A stretch of 64,000 bases of DNA, taken from the NCBI RefSeq assembly GCF_019968765.1, contig NZ_CP074149.1, forward strand, positions 3,472,001 through 3,536,000. Reading direction: 5' to 3'. Made by a program: the position numbers and the translations under genes. Below the pieces are notes generated by a model. It was not told the DNA's origin. It saw nothing but the letters and a program-made list of their open reading frames with translations, and did not search any database. This document shows positions 51,226 through 60,667 of this stretch, piece by piece; positions within the stretch are counted from its first letter, which is position 1, and every line of letters begins with the position of its first letter. The stretch comes from Enterobacter sp. JBIWA008 (GTDB taxonomy: Bacteria > Pseudomonadota > Gammaproteobacteria > Enterobacterales > Enterobacteriaceae).

Positions 51226-51477
51226 AATTCTCCCGAAAGGTATGTGTCGTGCTTGTAAACACCAGCAGGTACGCCGGCCAGTTACGTATCTGGCCGATTT
51301 TTTACATGCGGCGAAAAATTAGTTAACCATTTGATAACCAGGCGCTAGTTTTGTCTAGTACCGGACCCTGGACTTTAAGATGAAAATTCGATGATTGTCT
51401 ACTTTCTTAGATTTAAACATGGTTAAAAGTGAATAGTGATTGACTTCACACAGAGAAAACCGGCGGTATGATTAGGC

Positions 51478-51506
51478 AAAAAAAAACCCGCGATAAACGC
51501 GGGCTT
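51478..51506 (-). terminator. Rho-independent terminator after der
   Basis: On the minus strand CCCGCG-TTTAT-CGCGGG is followed by TTTTTTTTTG, about 20 bp downstream of the der stop. Confidence 0.92.
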
Positions 51507-51523
51507 TCGTGAAGCAGGCAAAA

Positions 51524-52996
51524 TTATTTGCTTTTCTTAATGTGCTTAATCAAACGCTTACGCTTACGCATCTGGTTTGGCGTCAGTGTGTTGCGCTTGT
51601 TGGCGAACGGGTTTTCCCCTTCCTTGAACTGGATACGGATAGGCGTGCCCATCACGTCCAGCGATTTACGGAAGTAGTTCATCAGGTAGCGCTTGTAGGA
51701 ATCCGGCAGGTCTTTCACCTGGTTACCGTGAATCACCACGATTGGCGGGTTATAACCACCGGCGTGGGCATATTTCAGCTTCACGCGACGACCGCGCACC
51801 AGCGGCGGCTGATGGTCTTCCGCTGCCATATTCATGATACGGGTCAGCATAGCGGTGCTCTGGCGACGGGTGGAGCTGTCATACGCTTCGCGCACGGATT
51901 CGAACAGGTTACCCACACCGCTGCCGTGCAGCGCCGAGATAAAGTGCACGCGGGCGAAGTCGATAAAGCCCAGACGGAAGTCGAGGGTCTCTTTCACCTG
52001 CTCGCGCACTTCATTGCTCAGGCCATCCCACTTGTTGACCACGATAACCAGTGAGCGCCCACTATTGAGGATAAAGCCGAGCAGAGAGAGGTCCTGATCG
52101 GAGATCCCTTCGCGCGCGTCGATGACCAGCAGCACCACGTTGGCATCTTCGATCGCCTGCAGGGTTTTGATAACGGAGAATTTTTCCACCACATCGGTGA
52201 TTTTCCCGCGCTTACGCACACCGGCGGTGTCGATGAGGACATACTCACGCTCATCGCGCTGCATAGGGATGTAGATGCTGTCGCGGGTGGTGCCAGGCAT
52301 GTCGTAAACGACCACGCGCTCTTCACCCAGAATACGGTTAGTAAGCGTAGACTTACCTACGTTTGGACGACCCACGATGGCCAGCTTGATCGGCAGATCC
52401 TGCGGGTTGAAGTCGTCTTCAGGCTCTTCTTCACCCTCTTCTGCGTCTTCGAACTGCGCCCAGTATTCAGCGTCTTCGTCCACCTCTTCCGGTGGGTTCA
52501 CTTCGTCAACCCACGGCAGCAGAACGGTTTCCAGCAGGCTGGTGACGCCACGGCCATGCGATGCCGCGATTGGGTAGATTTCACCCAGGCCCAGAGACCA
52601 GAAATCCGCGACGGCCTGATCGGCATCGATACCGTCAGTTTTGTTCGCCACCAGGAAAGTTGGCTTTTCACGTGAGCGCAGGTGTTTAGCGATAGCGGAG
52701 TCCGCCGGCATCAGGCCAGCGCGCGCATCCACCATAAACAGCACCACATCCGCTTCTTCAATCGCCAGCAGCGACTGTTCCGCCATGCGGGTTTCAACGC
52801 CGTCTTCTGTGCCGTCAATACCACCGGTATCAATACAGATGAACTCGCGTCCTTCCACCTCTGCACGACCGTACTTACGGTCACGCGTCAGCCCCGGGAA
52901 ATCCGCAACCAGCGCATCACGGGTGCGTGTTAAACGGTTAAAAAGAGTGGATTTTCCAACGTTAGGGCGCCCGACAAGCGCGACCACAGGTACCAT
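51524..52996 (-). CDS. der: Ribosome-associated GTPase Der (EngA)
   Basis: Der is an essential GTPase with two tandem G domains that acts in 50S subunit maturation. The 490-residue protein shows G1 motifs GRPNVGKST twice (near residues 9 and 210), DTGG and DTAG G3 motifs, NKTD and NKWD G4 motifs, an acidic linker ([13 protein letters not shown]), and a C-terminal KH-like domain ending in a basic tail ([14 protein letters not shown]). The ATG at 52996 has GAGG eight bases upstream; longer in-frame starts lack conservation. Confidence 0.97.
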   Translation of the reverse strand: MVPVVALVGRPNVGKSTLFNRLTRTRDALVADFPGLTRDRKYGRAEVEGREFICIDTGGIDGTEDGVETRMAEQSLLAIEEADVVLFMVDARAGLMPADSAIAKHLRSREKPTFLVANKTDGIDADQAVADFWSLGLGEIYPIAASHGRGVTSLLETVLLPWVDEVNPPEEVDEDAEYWAQFEDAEEGEEEPEDDFNPQDLPIKLAIVGRPNVGKSTLTNRILGEERVVVYDMPGTTRDSIYIPMQRDEREYVLIDTAGVRKRGKITDVVEKFSVIKTLQAIEDANVVLLVIDAREGISDQDLSLLGFILNSGRSLVIVVNKWDGLSNEVREQVKETLDFRLGFIDFARVHFISALHGSGVGNLFESVREAYDSSTRRQSTAMLTRIMNMAAEDHQPPLVRGRRVKLKYAHAGGYNPPIVVIHGNQVKDLPDSYKRYLMNYFRKSLDVMGTPIRIQFKEGENPFANKRNTLTPNQMRKRKRLIKHIKKSK

Positions 52997-53054
52997 GTTT
53001 GAAGCCTCATAAAATTCAAAATAACGTCGATTTCGCGGCGTTTTTAAAAATGTC

Positions 53055-53087
53055 AAAACGGCTCCTGAGTGAACAGGAGCCGTTTAG
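53055..53087 (-). terminator. Hairpin terminator between bamB and der
   Basis: AAACGGCTCCTG-TTCACT-CAGGAGCCGTTT is a perfect 12-bp stem just after the bamB stop, followed by TGACATTTTT on the minus strand. Partial read-through into der is plausible. Confidence 0.78.
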
Positions 53088-53108
53088 TATACTACAACCG
53101 CCGGGTAA

Positions 53109-54287
53109 TTAACGCGTGATCGCGTACAGCGTGCCGTCTTTTGCCTGAATCAGCAGTTTGCCGTCGGCCACAACCGGGTCGGTAAGGAAACCGGAGCTGT
53201 CGACTTTTTGCTGTGCAACAAAGCGGCCGTTATCCGGATCGATCCAGTGCATATACCCTTCGCTGTCACCGACCACCAGGCTACCGTTGTACAGCGCCGG
53301 TGCGGTCAGCAGGCGGTGCAGCAGATCGCTTTGCGTCCACAGCGTCACGCCGCCTTCGGTGCTCAGCGCCAGCAGACGGTCGTTCTGATCGACCATATAG
53401 ATGCGGTTACCCTCAACGATGAAATCGTTCACAGAGCCCAGCTCACGTTTCCACATGATCTGGCCGCTGCGCAGATCCAGCGCGGTCAGGTTGCCGTTAT
53501 AAGCCAGCGCGTAAACCACACCGTTAACGATGACCGGCGTTGTGTCTACGTCGCTCAGACGATCAATTTCCGTTGAGCCAGTGGCCTGAGAGATACGCTG
53601 CTGCCAGATCATCTGGCCCTGCTGCATCAGCACTGCACTCACGCGACCGTTGTCACCGCCCACAATGGCAGCCCCAAATGCGGTTGCCGGCGCGGATTCG
53701 CCGCGCAGAGAGAGTGCAGGCATATCCAGGTTAACGGTCCATTTCACCTGACCGTCCGCTTCGTTCAGCGCCTGCAGCTGGCCGTTGCTGGTATGAATCA
53801 GCACCAGGCCGTCGCTCACCACCGGACGCGACAGGGATTCACCCGCCACGGTTGTTTGCCAGGCAATGGAACCGTCGCTGCTGTTCAGCGCATAAACCTG
53901 CGCTTTTTCGCTGCCCACGTAGACATGACCACCGGCGACGGTCAGACCGCCAGACAGCAGTGCTGGCTTACGGGAGAACCAGCCGTCTTTTTCCGCCAGG
54001 TTAACAGACCACACTTCTTTTCCGTCATCGGCGTTCACCGCTTTCACGGTACCTTTGCGGTCAGCAGCATAGACAACGCTGTCTGCATACGCAGGATGAA
54101 GGTTGGAATAGAAATCACCAATCCCATTGCCCACGGAGACATCCCACGCGGTGGATGGGGTAAACTGGTTTTCAACCGTCGGCAGTGGGGACATTTTCAC
54201 AACGTCTTCTTCGCCACTGAACAGTGAACAACCACTCAATAACGTAACAGAAAGCAGTCCTGGCAGAAGTAATTTACGCAATTGCAT
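53109..54287 (-). CDS. bamB: Outer membrane assembly lipoprotein BamB
   Basis: BamB is an eight-bladed beta-propeller lipoprotein that binds BamA and increases the efficiency of outer-membrane protein insertion. The 392-residue precursor has a signal peptide with the lipobox LLSGC (Cys20) and a series of PQQ-like propeller repeats (VYVGSEKAQVYALNSSDG, LVLIHTSNGQLQALNEADG, and similar). Length equals E. coli BamB. It is 10 bp after yfgM, in the hisS-yfgM-bamB cluster. Confidence 0.97.
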   Translation of the reverse strand: MQLRKLLLPGLLSVTLLSGCSLFSGEEDVVKMSPLPTVENQFTPSTAWDVSVGNGIGDFYSNLHPAYADSVVYAADRKGTVKAVNADDGKEVWSVNLAEKDGWFSRKPALLSGGLTVAGGHVYVGSEKAQVYALNSSDGSIAWQTTVAGESLSRPVVSDGLVLIHTSNGQLQALNEADGQVKWTVNLDMPALSLRGESAPATAFGAAIVGGDNGRVSAVLMQQGQMIWQQRISQATGSTEIDRLSDVDTTPVIVNGVVYALAYNGNLTALDLRSGQIMWKRELGSVNDFIVEGNRIYMVDQNDRLLALSTEGGVTLWTQSDLLHRLLTAPALYNGSLVVGDSEGYMHWIDPDNGRFVAQQKVDSSGFLTDPVVADGKLLIQAKDGTLYAITR

Positions 54288-54297
54288 CGGGTCCCTC

Positions 54298-54918
54298 TCA
54301 GACGGACAAATTATTTATTTTCATCTGCATCATTTCGCTCAGCGCAGGTGAAGCATTGCTATCTACGCCAGCTTGCCACGCTTTACGCGCGCCCGCTTTG
54401 TCACCTTTGCTCAGCAGTGCTTCACCGCGCAGATCGGCAACGATGGCAGCAAAACCTTCGCCTTTGATGGTATCGAGCGTTTTCAGCGCATCGTCAGCTT
54501 TTTTCTGCTGAACCTGAATACGTGCCAGGCGCAGATTGATCACCGCTTTCAGGTTCTCATCGCTGGCCGCAGCAAGGCTCTGAGAGAGCTGAGCGGCGGC
54601 TTTATCCAGCTCGTTCTTATCAACGTACTGCTGAGCCACTTCCAGCGCAGCCAGTGCACCGTAGGTATTTTTGTTGTCAGCCGCAAATTTTTCTGCCGCC
54701 GTCAGCGTTTGCGGCTGATCGGCACGAATTGCGCTCACGGTATTTTCATAGGACAGGGACGCGCCGCGCGCGGAATCTGCCTGATGATTGTTCCAGTAAC
54801 GCCAGCCCACCAGCGCACCAACACCTAAAATAACCCCAACAACTAGCGCTTTGCCGTTTTCAACAAAGAAGCGCTTAATCGCGTCGACCTGATCGTGTTC
54901 GTTCTCGTAAATTTCCAC
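54298..54918 (-). CDS. yfgM: YfgM, ancillary SecYEG translocon subunit
   Basis: YfgM is an inner-membrane protein that, with PpiD, associates with SecYEG and helps pass periplasmic proteins to chaperones. The 206-residue product has one membrane segment (about residues 23-41, GKALVVGVILGVGALVGWRYW) and a periplasmic TPR-like domain. It starts with GTG at 54918, six bases after AGGA; this gives the E. coli-type N-terminus MEIYENE. The gene lies 13 bp after hisS and 10 bp before bamB. Confidence 0.94.
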   Translation of the reverse strand: MEIYENEHDQVDAIKRFFVENGKALVVGVILGVGALVGWRYWNNHQADSARGASLSYENTVSAIRADQPQTLTAAEKFAADNKNTYGALAALEVAQQYVDKNELDKAAAQLSQSLAAASDENLKAVINLRLARIQVQQKKADDALKTLDTIKGEGFAAIVADLRGEALLSKGDKAGARKAWQAGVDSNASPALSEMMQMKINNLSV

Positions 54919-54931
54919 GCAGTCCTTCTCC

Positions 54932-56206
54932 TTAGCCCAATAGAGTGCGCAAGTGCGCCGCAACGCCGTCCTGCGTTACCGTTGTCTGCTCACCAGAGCG
55001 CAGGTCCTTCACCACCACTTCGCCGTTAGCCACTTCGGACTCACCCAGCACCAGTGCAATACTTGCGCCCCACTTATCGGCACGAGCAAACTGTTTTTTG
55101 AAGTTGCCGCCGCCATGGTTGGTCATCAGCTTAACGCCCGGCAGCGCATCGCGCACGCGTTCGGCAAGCTGCATCGCCGCAGACTGCGTTTCCGCGCCTG
55201 AGGCCACCAGGTATATATCGACAACGGAATCTGCTTTAAATTCCGGATTAACTGCCTGAACCAGCAAAACAAGTCGCTCAAGCCCCATAGCGAAGCCAAC
55301 GGCAGGGGCTGCGCGACCACCAAGCTGCTCAACCAGACCGTCATAACGGCCGCCCGCACACACGGTACCCTGAGAGCCGAGGCTGGTGGTCACCCACTCA
55401 AACACGGTACGGTTGTAGTAGTCCAGACCGCGCACCAGGCGCTGGTTCACGGTATAGGCGATGCCTGCTGCTTCAAGCAGCTTGCACAGGCCCGCGAAGT
55501 GTTCGCGAGATTCTTCATCCAGGTAGTCACCCAGCGCAGGCGCATCGTTAAGCAGTGCCTGAACATCCGCGTTTTTGGAATCCAGAACGCGCAGCGGGTT
55601 ACTGTACATGCGACGTTTGCAGTCTTCGTCCAGTTTCTCTTTATGCTGTTCCAGGAACGCCACCAGCGCATCGCGGTAGTTAGCGCGTGCTTCCAGAGAA
55701 CCGATAGAGTTCAGCTCAAGAGATACGTGGTCGGCGATACCCAAAGCGCGCCACCAGCGGGCGGTCAGCATAATCAGTTCGGCGTCGATGTCCGGGCCCT
55801 GCAGACCAAAGACTTCCACACCCAGCTGATTGAACTGGCGATAACGACCTTTCTGAGGACGTTCGTGGCGGAACATCGGGCCGATATACCACAGGCGCTG
55901 CTCCTGATTGTACAGAAGACCATGTTCGATGCCGGCGCGTACGCAGCCCGCCGTACCTTCCGGGCGCAGGGTCAGGCTGTCGCCGTTGCGGTCCTCAAAG
56001 GTGTACATCTCTTTTTCAACCACGTCGGTGACTTCACCAATCGCGCGTTTGAATAACGGGGTCTGCTCTACAATCGGCAAACGGATTTCGCTGTAACCGT
56101 AGCTGCCGAGCACCTGCTTAAGTGTGCCTTCAATGCGCTGCCAGATGGCGGTTTCGCCAGGCAGATAATCGTTCATGCCGCGGATGGCTTGAATGTTTTT
56201 TGCCAC
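54932..56206 (-). CDS. hisS: Histidyl-tRNA synthetase
   Basis: HisRS charges tRNA-His. The 424-residue class II enzyme has motif 1 around [15 protein letters not shown], motif 2 [22 protein letters not shown], the histidine-binding [15 protein letters not shown], motif 3 [12 protein letters not shown], and a C-terminal anticodon domain. The start is GTG at 56206 ([17 protein letters not shown] in E. coli); an upstream extension to 56257 runs through the ispG terminator and is rejected. Confidence 0.97.
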   Translation of the reverse strand: MAKNIQAIRGMNDYLPGETAIWQRIEGTLKQVLGSYGYSEIRLPIVEQTPLFKRAIGEVTDVVEKEMYTFEDRNGDSLTLRPEGTAGCVRAGIEHGLLYNQEQRLWYIGPMFRHERPQKGRYRQFNQLGVEVFGLQGPDIDAELIMLTARWWRALGIADHVSLELNSIGSLEARANYRDALVAFLEQHKEKLDEDCKRRMYSNPLRVLDSKNADVQALLNDAPALGDYLDEESREHFAGLCKLLEAAGIAYTVNQRLVRGLDYYNRTVFEWVTTSLGSQGTVCAGGRYDGLVEQLGGRAAPAVGFAMGLERLVLLVQAVNPEFKADSVVDIYLVASGAETQSAAMQLAERVRDALPGVKLMTNHGGGNFKKQFARADKWGASIALVLGESEVANGEVVVKDLRSGEQTTVTQDGVAAHLRTLLG

Positions 56207-56209
56207 GTT

Positions 56210-56286
56210 TATTCTCTTTCTATATACAAAAAAAACCCAAAGAATGGGTTCAATCATACATGGGAAGCGGCACGCTTCCCATCACG
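56210..56286 (-). ncRNA. sroE: Possible SroE-type small RNA in the ispG-hisS spacer
   Basis: E. coli has the small RNA SroE between ispG (gcpE) and hisS. The corresponding minus-strand spacer here holds a perfect stem ATGGGAAGCG-TGC-CGCTTCCCAT (56260-56282) followed by a terminator hairpin, a layout compatible with a short processed transcript from the ispG 3' end. I identify it by position and structure only. Confidence 0.45.
56228..56252 (-). terminator. Rho-independent terminator after ispG
   Basis: On the minus strand AACCCA-TTCT-TTGGGTT is followed by TTTTTTTG. It lies between ispG and hisS. Confidence 0.88.
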
Positions 56287-57405
56287 TTATTTTTCAACCT
56301 GCTGAACGCTAATACGCTGTGTTTCGTCCATCATGGCGGCTTTGGCGCGGATGCGGGCTTCAAGCTGGTCGATCATGTCGCTATTATCCAGACGATCTTT
56401 ACGAACGCCATCTTCATAGAGACCACTTTTCTTGTTACCGCCGGTGACGCCAAGGGTTGACACCAGTGCTTCACCCGGACCGTTTACCACGCAGCCGATG
56501 ATGGAGACGTCCATCGGGGTGATAATGTCTTCCAGACGTTGCTCCAGGGCATTCACCGTCCCGATCACATCAAACTCCTGGCGTGAGCAGGTTGGGCAGG
56601 CAATGAAGTTGATCCCACGCGCGCGAATGCGCAGTGACTTCAGGATATCGAAACCGACTTTGATCTCTTCAACCGGATCGGCCGCCAGCGAGACGCGCAG
56701 GGTGTCACCGATCCCTTCTGAGAGCAGCAGCCCCAGACCGATCGCGGATTTTACAGAGCCGCTGCGCAGACCGCCCGCTTCGGTGATCCCGAGATGCAGA
56801 GGCTGGTCGATCTGCTTTGCCAGCAGGCGATAAGACTCTACCGCCAGGAACACATCGGACGCTTTTACGCTGACTTTAAACTGATCGAAGTTGAGACGAT
56901 CGAGGTGATCGACATGACGCATCGCAGATTCGAGCAGCGCCTGTGGCGTAGGCTCGCCGTATTTTTCCTGCAGGTCTTTTTCCAGGGAACCGGCGTTAAC
57001 GCCGATACGGATAGGAATATTTTTATCGCGGGCGCAGTCCACGACCATGCGAATACGTTCTTCGTTACCGATGTTGCCCGGGTTAATACGCAGGCAGTCG
57101 ACGCCGTATTCGGCCACTTTCAGTGCGATGCGGTAGTCGAAGTGGATATCCGCGACCAGAGGAACGCTAACCTGCTGTTTGATCAGCTTGAACGCCTCAG
57201 CGGCATCCATGGTTGGGACGGAAACGCGAACAATGTCCGCGCCTACACGTTCTAATGCTTTGATTTGATTAACCGTCGCTTCCACATCCGTGGTGCGCGT
57301 GTTGGTCATCGACTGAACGGCGATAGGTGCCCCATCGCCGACTGGCACATTCCCAACGTAAATCCGTTTCGATTTTCTACGTTGAATCGGAGCCTGGTTA
57401 TGCAT
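56287..57405 (-). CDS. ispG: 4-hydroxy-3-methylbut-2-en-1-yl diphosphate synthase (flavodoxin)
   Basis: IspG (GcpE) reductively opens MEcPP to HMBPP in the MEP isoprenoid pathway. The 372-residue protein, the E. coli length, has an N-terminal TIM barrel and a C-terminal [4Fe-4S] domain with Cys in [10 protein letters not shown] (270 and 273), [10 protein letters not shown] (305) and the fourth ligand Glu312. It is 26 bp after rodZ, as in E. coli, and is followed by a terminator. Confidence 0.98.
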   Translation of the reverse strand: MHNQAPIQRRKSKRIYVGNVPVGDGAPIAVQSMTNTRTTDVEATVNQIKALERVGADIVRVSVPTMDAAEAFKLIKQQVSVPLVADIHFDYRIALKVAEYGVDCLRINPGNIGNEERIRMVVDCARDKNIPIRIGVNAGSLEKDLQEKYGEPTPQALLESAMRHVDHLDRLNFDQFKVSVKASDVFLAVESYRLLAKQIDQPLHLGITEAGGLRSGSVKSAIGLGLLLSEGIGDTLRVSLAADPVEEIKVGFDILKSLRIRARGINFIACPTCSRQEFDVIGTVNALEQRLEDIITPMDVSIIGCVVNGPGEALVSTLGVTGGNKKSGLYEDGVRKDRLDNSDMIDQLEARIRAKAAMMDETQRISVQQVEK

Positions 57406-57431
57406 GAAAAATCTCCCGCGTTGCCCGTCTG

Positions 57432-58451
57432 TTACTGTGCTGCTGATTGTTCGGCATTAACGGTAAGACGTGCAACCTGGTTAGTTCTGATAAAGCGGCT
57501 CAGGTCGACAGGTTTTCCTTGATACTGGATCTGTACCGCTGCCGGAGCGCCGATTTTAAGTTTATAAGGAGCCTGACCGGTTAGGTTCAACGTGCCATCT
57601 TTACGCTGCAGGCCGCTGAACAGTTTTTTACCAGTAGCGTCAGTCACTTCCAGCCAGCAGTCGGCGCTGAAGTTCATCACCAGCGCGTTGGGATCGGCTG
57701 CTGTTGCAGTACCCGCCGGGCTGGTTGGCAGAGACGCTGCGCTATTGTCTGCAGACTGATTGGCCGCAGGCGCATTCGCCGCAGTGTCAACATTTGCCTG
57801 AGAAGGGGAAACCACTGCGTTTTGATCCTGAGGCTGAGCCTGTGGCGCAGCGGTGTTAGCCGTTGCTGCCGGAGCCTGTGCAGCATTGGTAGCCGGCACC
57901 TCTGTCGCAGCCGTCTGTGGCTCGCTGGAGGTGGCCGCGCCGTCGGTATTCAGCGGCACGCTCTGGGCGTTATCGCTTCCGGCCTGGTTGAGTTCAGCAG
58001 AAGATTGATCGGCCATGGTGGTGATCTCTTCCTGCTGCGCCTTGTGGTTTTGCCACCACCATGCACCGGTCAGACCGATTACCACAAACAGCACCAGCCA
58101 GGTAAAGCTCATCAGCCAGCCATCACGTTTTTTACGACGTTTCCCCAGGGAGAAGGTCTGCATCGGCGCAACTTTTGCTGCACGGACCGGCGCCTGCTTC
58201 TCCATCATTGGCAGTAATTCGTTTTCGGGGATATGCACCAGTTTTGCGTAAGAGCGGATATAACCGCGCAGGAACGTTGAAGCCAAATCGGCTGGTGCCT
58301 TATCTTCTTCAATATCGCGAACCGTGGAAACCTTCAGGCACAAGCGTTCCGCAACGGCTTGCTGGCTGAGTCCGAGTTGTTCACGGGCGTTGCGAAGACG
58401 AACGCCAGTGGAGAGTGCTTCATGTTGGTCGTGAGTGGCTTCAGTATTCAT
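57432..58451 (-). CDS. rodZ: Cytoskeleton protein RodZ
   Basis: RodZ links MreB to the elongation machinery and maintains rod shape. The 339-residue bitopic protein has a cytoplasmic helix-turn-helix domain (about residues 15-80; [33 protein letters not shown]), a basic juxtamembrane stretch ([10 protein letters not shown]) and one membrane segment (about 111-131). A low-complexity Ala/Gln/Pro/Ser periplasmic linker (about 140-250) leads to a C-terminal beta domain ([19 protein letters not shown]). It is upstream of ispG in the same direction. Confidence 0.95.
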   Translation of the reverse strand: MNTEATHDQHEALSTGVRLRNAREQLGLSQQAVAERLCLKVSTVRDIEEDKAPADLASTFLRGYIRSYAKLVHIPENELLPMMEKQAPVRAAKVAPMQTFSLGKRRKKRDGWLMSFTWLVLFVVIGLTGAWWWQNHKAQQEEITTMADQSSAELNQAGSDNAQSVPLNTDGAATSSEPQTAATEVPATNAAQAPAATANTAAPQAQPQDQNAVVSPSQANVDTAANAPAANQSADNSAASLPTSPAGTATAADPNALVMNFSADCWLEVTDATGKKLFSGLQRKDGTLNLTGQAPYKLKIGAPAAVQIQYQGKPVDLSRFIRTNQVARLTVNAEQSAAQ

Positions 58452-58743
58452 TCGCTACAACTACTGGTACGTGAAAAATAAGGGTTCAGGTGCCGGTGAG
58501 TCACAATGCTACCCGCACCGCGAAACTTCTGGTCAGTTAACCTTGAACAGAGAGTATAAGACTGTCAGCCCGGAGATGACAGTACAGCCCTGCCCGTACG
58601 GCTAAACTGTTGTTACGTCGCTACATACTGCCCGAAAGTCGGATGAAACGCACCGTAATTATTATTCAGTCATCACGAATCTGACTGTTTATTCAGTAAG
58701 GTTATGTATCACGGCGCAGATAATGCGCCGTGATACATAATAA
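58452..58743. other. rlmN-rodZ intergenic region
   Basis: This 292-bp spacer should contain the rodZ promoter. Apart from the perfect inverted repeat at 58702-58740 and two copies of TTATTCAGT (near 58663 and 58690), I see no gene or recognised motif. Confidence 0.6.
58702..58740. repeat. Perfect 17-bp inverted repeat after rlmN
   Basis: TTATGTATCACGGCGCA (58702-58718), loop GATAA, and the exact complement (58724-58740) form a 17-bp stem that begins three bases past the rlmN stop. No T tract follows on the minus strand (ACCTTACTG), so it is not a standard intrinsic terminator. Confidence 0.85.
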
Positions 58744-59910
58744 TCAAACAGCTTTAACCGCGATCGTCTCGCCCTGCATGCGTTTACGCAGGGTACGTTT
58801 GGTACGGTCAATAACATCACCAGCCAGCTGTCCGCATGCTGCATCAATGTCATCACCACGGGTTTTACGCACGATGGTGGTGAAACCATACTCCATCAGC
58901 ACCTTGGAGAAACGGTCGATACGGCTGTTCGAGCTACGGCCATACGGCGCGCCCGGGAACGGGTTCCATGGGATCAGGTTGATCTTACATGGCGTATCTT
59001 TCAGCAGCTCCGCAAGCTGATGCGCATGTTCGGTGCCGTCATTGACGTGGTCAAGCATCACGTATTCGATGGTGACACGGCCCTGGTTGGCGTTGGATTT
59101 CTCCAGATAGCGACGCACCGCAGCGAGGAAGGTTTCGATATTGTACTTTTTGTTGATCGGCACAATTTCGTCACGAATTTCATCGTTTGGCGCGTGCAGG
59201 GAGATCGCCAGCGCAACGTCAATCATATCGCCAAGCTTGTCCAGCGCAGGCACAACGCCTGAGGTAGACAGCGTCACGCGGCGCTTGGACAGACCAAAGC
59301 CGAAGTCATCCAGCATGATTTCCATCGCCGGAACGACGTTGGTCAGGTTCAGCAGCGGCTCACCCATCCCCATCATCACCACGTTGGTGATAGGACGCGT
59401 ACCGGTTACTTTTGCCGCGCCCACGATTTTCGCGGCACGCCAGACCTGGCCGATAATTTCAGACACGCGGAGGTTACGGTTAAACCCTTGCTGCGCGGTT
59501 GAGCAGAATTTGCACTCCAGCGCACAGCCTACCTGAGAGGAGACGCACAGCGTCGCGCGGTCTTCTTCCGGGATATAGACGGTTTCAACGCGCTGATCGC
59601 CTACCGCAATCGCCCATTTGATGGTGCCATCCGCTGAGCGCTGCTCTTCCACCACTTCCGGTGCGCGGATTTCAGCCACTTCTTTGAGCTTGTTGCGCAG
59701 GACCTTGTTGATGTCAGTCATGTCATCAAAATTGTCGCTGCAGTAATGGTACATCCACTTCATGACCTGATCGGCACGAAACGGCTTTTCGCCCATCTCT
59801 TTAAAGAACTCGCGCATCTGCTGACGGTTCAGGTCCAGCAGGTTGATTTTTCCATTTTTATTGGGAACCGCAGGAATGGCGACTTCAGAGGTATTCACTA
59901 ATTCAGACAT
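58744..59910 (-). CDS. rlmN: Dual-specificity 23S rRNA/tRNA adenine-C2 methyltransferase
   Basis: RlmN methylates C2 of A2503 in 23S rRNA and A37 in a set of tRNAs using radical SAM chemistry. The 388-residue protein has the cluster motif CALECKFC (Cys129, Cys133, Cys136), a [11 protein letters not shown]-binding motif, and the methyl-carrying Cys near 359 ([10 protein letters not shown]). Its N-terminus is four residues longer than E. coli's, in a non-conserved stretch. ndk lies upstream on the same strand. Confidence 0.97.
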   Translation of the reverse strand: MSELVNTSEVAIPAVPNKNGKINLLDLNRQQMREFFKEMGEKPFRADQVMKWMYHYCSDNFDDMTDINKVLRNKLKEVAEIRAPEVVEEQRSADGTIKWAIAVGDQRVETVYIPEEDRATLCVSSQVGCALECKFCSTAQQGFNRNLRVSEIIGQVWRAAKIVGAAKVTGTRPITNVVMMGMGEPLLNLTNVVPAMEIMLDDFGFGLSKRRVTLSTSGVVPALDKLGDMIDVALAISLHAPNDEIRDEIVPINKKYNIETFLAAVRRYLEKSNANQGRVTIEYVMLDHVNDGTEHAHQLAELLKDTPCKINLIPWNPFPGAPYGRSSNSRIDRFSKVLMEYGFTTIVRKTRGDDIDAACGQLAGDVIDRTKRTLRKRMQGETIAVKAV

Positions 59911-59963
59911 AATATTTTCCGGCCTCGTTGTTACACGTTATGGCCCATGGAGGGTTGAATAGA

Positions 59964-59999
59964 AACGCCCCGGAAAGCAGTCTGCTCGTCCGGGGCGTT
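59964..59999 (-). terminator. Terminator hairpin after ndk
   Basis: AACGCCCCGG-(16-base loop)-CCGGGGCGTT, a 10-bp GC-rich stem on the minus strand, is followed by TCTATTC. It lies about 80 bp downstream of the ndk stop and 54 bp before rlmN. Confidence 0.72.
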
Positions 60000-60079
60000 G
60001 CATTGTACAAAGTCTGGCGCAGGGATGCCACGTCTGGACGCGGCATTTACGAAAATAATGTGTAAACGAAACCGTTAAA

Positions 60080-60511
60080 TTAACGGGTGCGTGGACACAC
60101 TTCGCCTTCTGCGAAGAAGAAAGCGATTTCGCGTGCAGCAGATTCAACAGAGTCAGAACCGTGGGTACCGTTCTCGGTGAAGCTGTCCGCATAGTCAGCG
60201 CGCAGAGTACCTGCCAGCGCGTTGTCCGGGTTGGTTGCGCCCAGCAGGTCACGGTGACGCTGTACTGCGTTTTCGCCTTCCAGCACGGATACCACGATTG
60301 GACCGGAGGTCATGAACTCAACCAGGCCGTCAAAGAATGGGCGGCCTTCGTGCTCAGCGTAGAAACCGCGAGCCTGCTCAACGGTCAGGTGCAGCATTTT
60401 GGTGCCAACAATTTTGAACCCTGCAGATTCAAAGCGAACGAAGATGCTGCCAATAACGTTTTTTGCCACCGCGTTTGGTTTGATGATGGAAAAAGTACGT
60501 TCAATAGCCAT
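60080..60511 (-). CDS. ndk: Nucleoside diphosphate kinase
   Basis: Ndk equilibrates nucleoside di- and triphosphates through a phospho-histidine. The 143-residue protein has the N-terminal [12 protein letters not shown], substrate residues in [13 protein letters not shown], and the active-site His in [12 protein letters not shown] precedes the ATG at 60511 by five bases; a longer open frame upstream is not conserved. Confidence 0.98.
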   Translation of the reverse strand: MAIERTFSIIKPNAVAKNVIGSIFVRFESAGFKIVGTKMLHLTVEQARGFYAEHEGRPFFDGLVEFMTSGPIVVSVLEGENAVQRHRDLLGATNPDNALAGTLRADYADSFTENGTHGSDSVESAAREIAFFFAEGEVCPRTR

Positions 60512-60667
60512 GATAACCTCTGTCAATGTTCTGTTGTTTTGCATACCTGAGTATGGTGTGGCGCGGATTATAATGAGCAATAGCGCCATTGCCTATGGTT
60601 CTGCATAACATTTTTTTAAAATAAGACGAGTTTTAGCAACAGCTCACATCTGAAAGCTGTTTTCAGA

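Noticed and set aside
57405..57432. Separate promoter or terminator between rodZ and ispG
   Set aside because: The spacer is 26 bp with no hairpin or promoter hexamers; the two genes are most simply co-transcribed.
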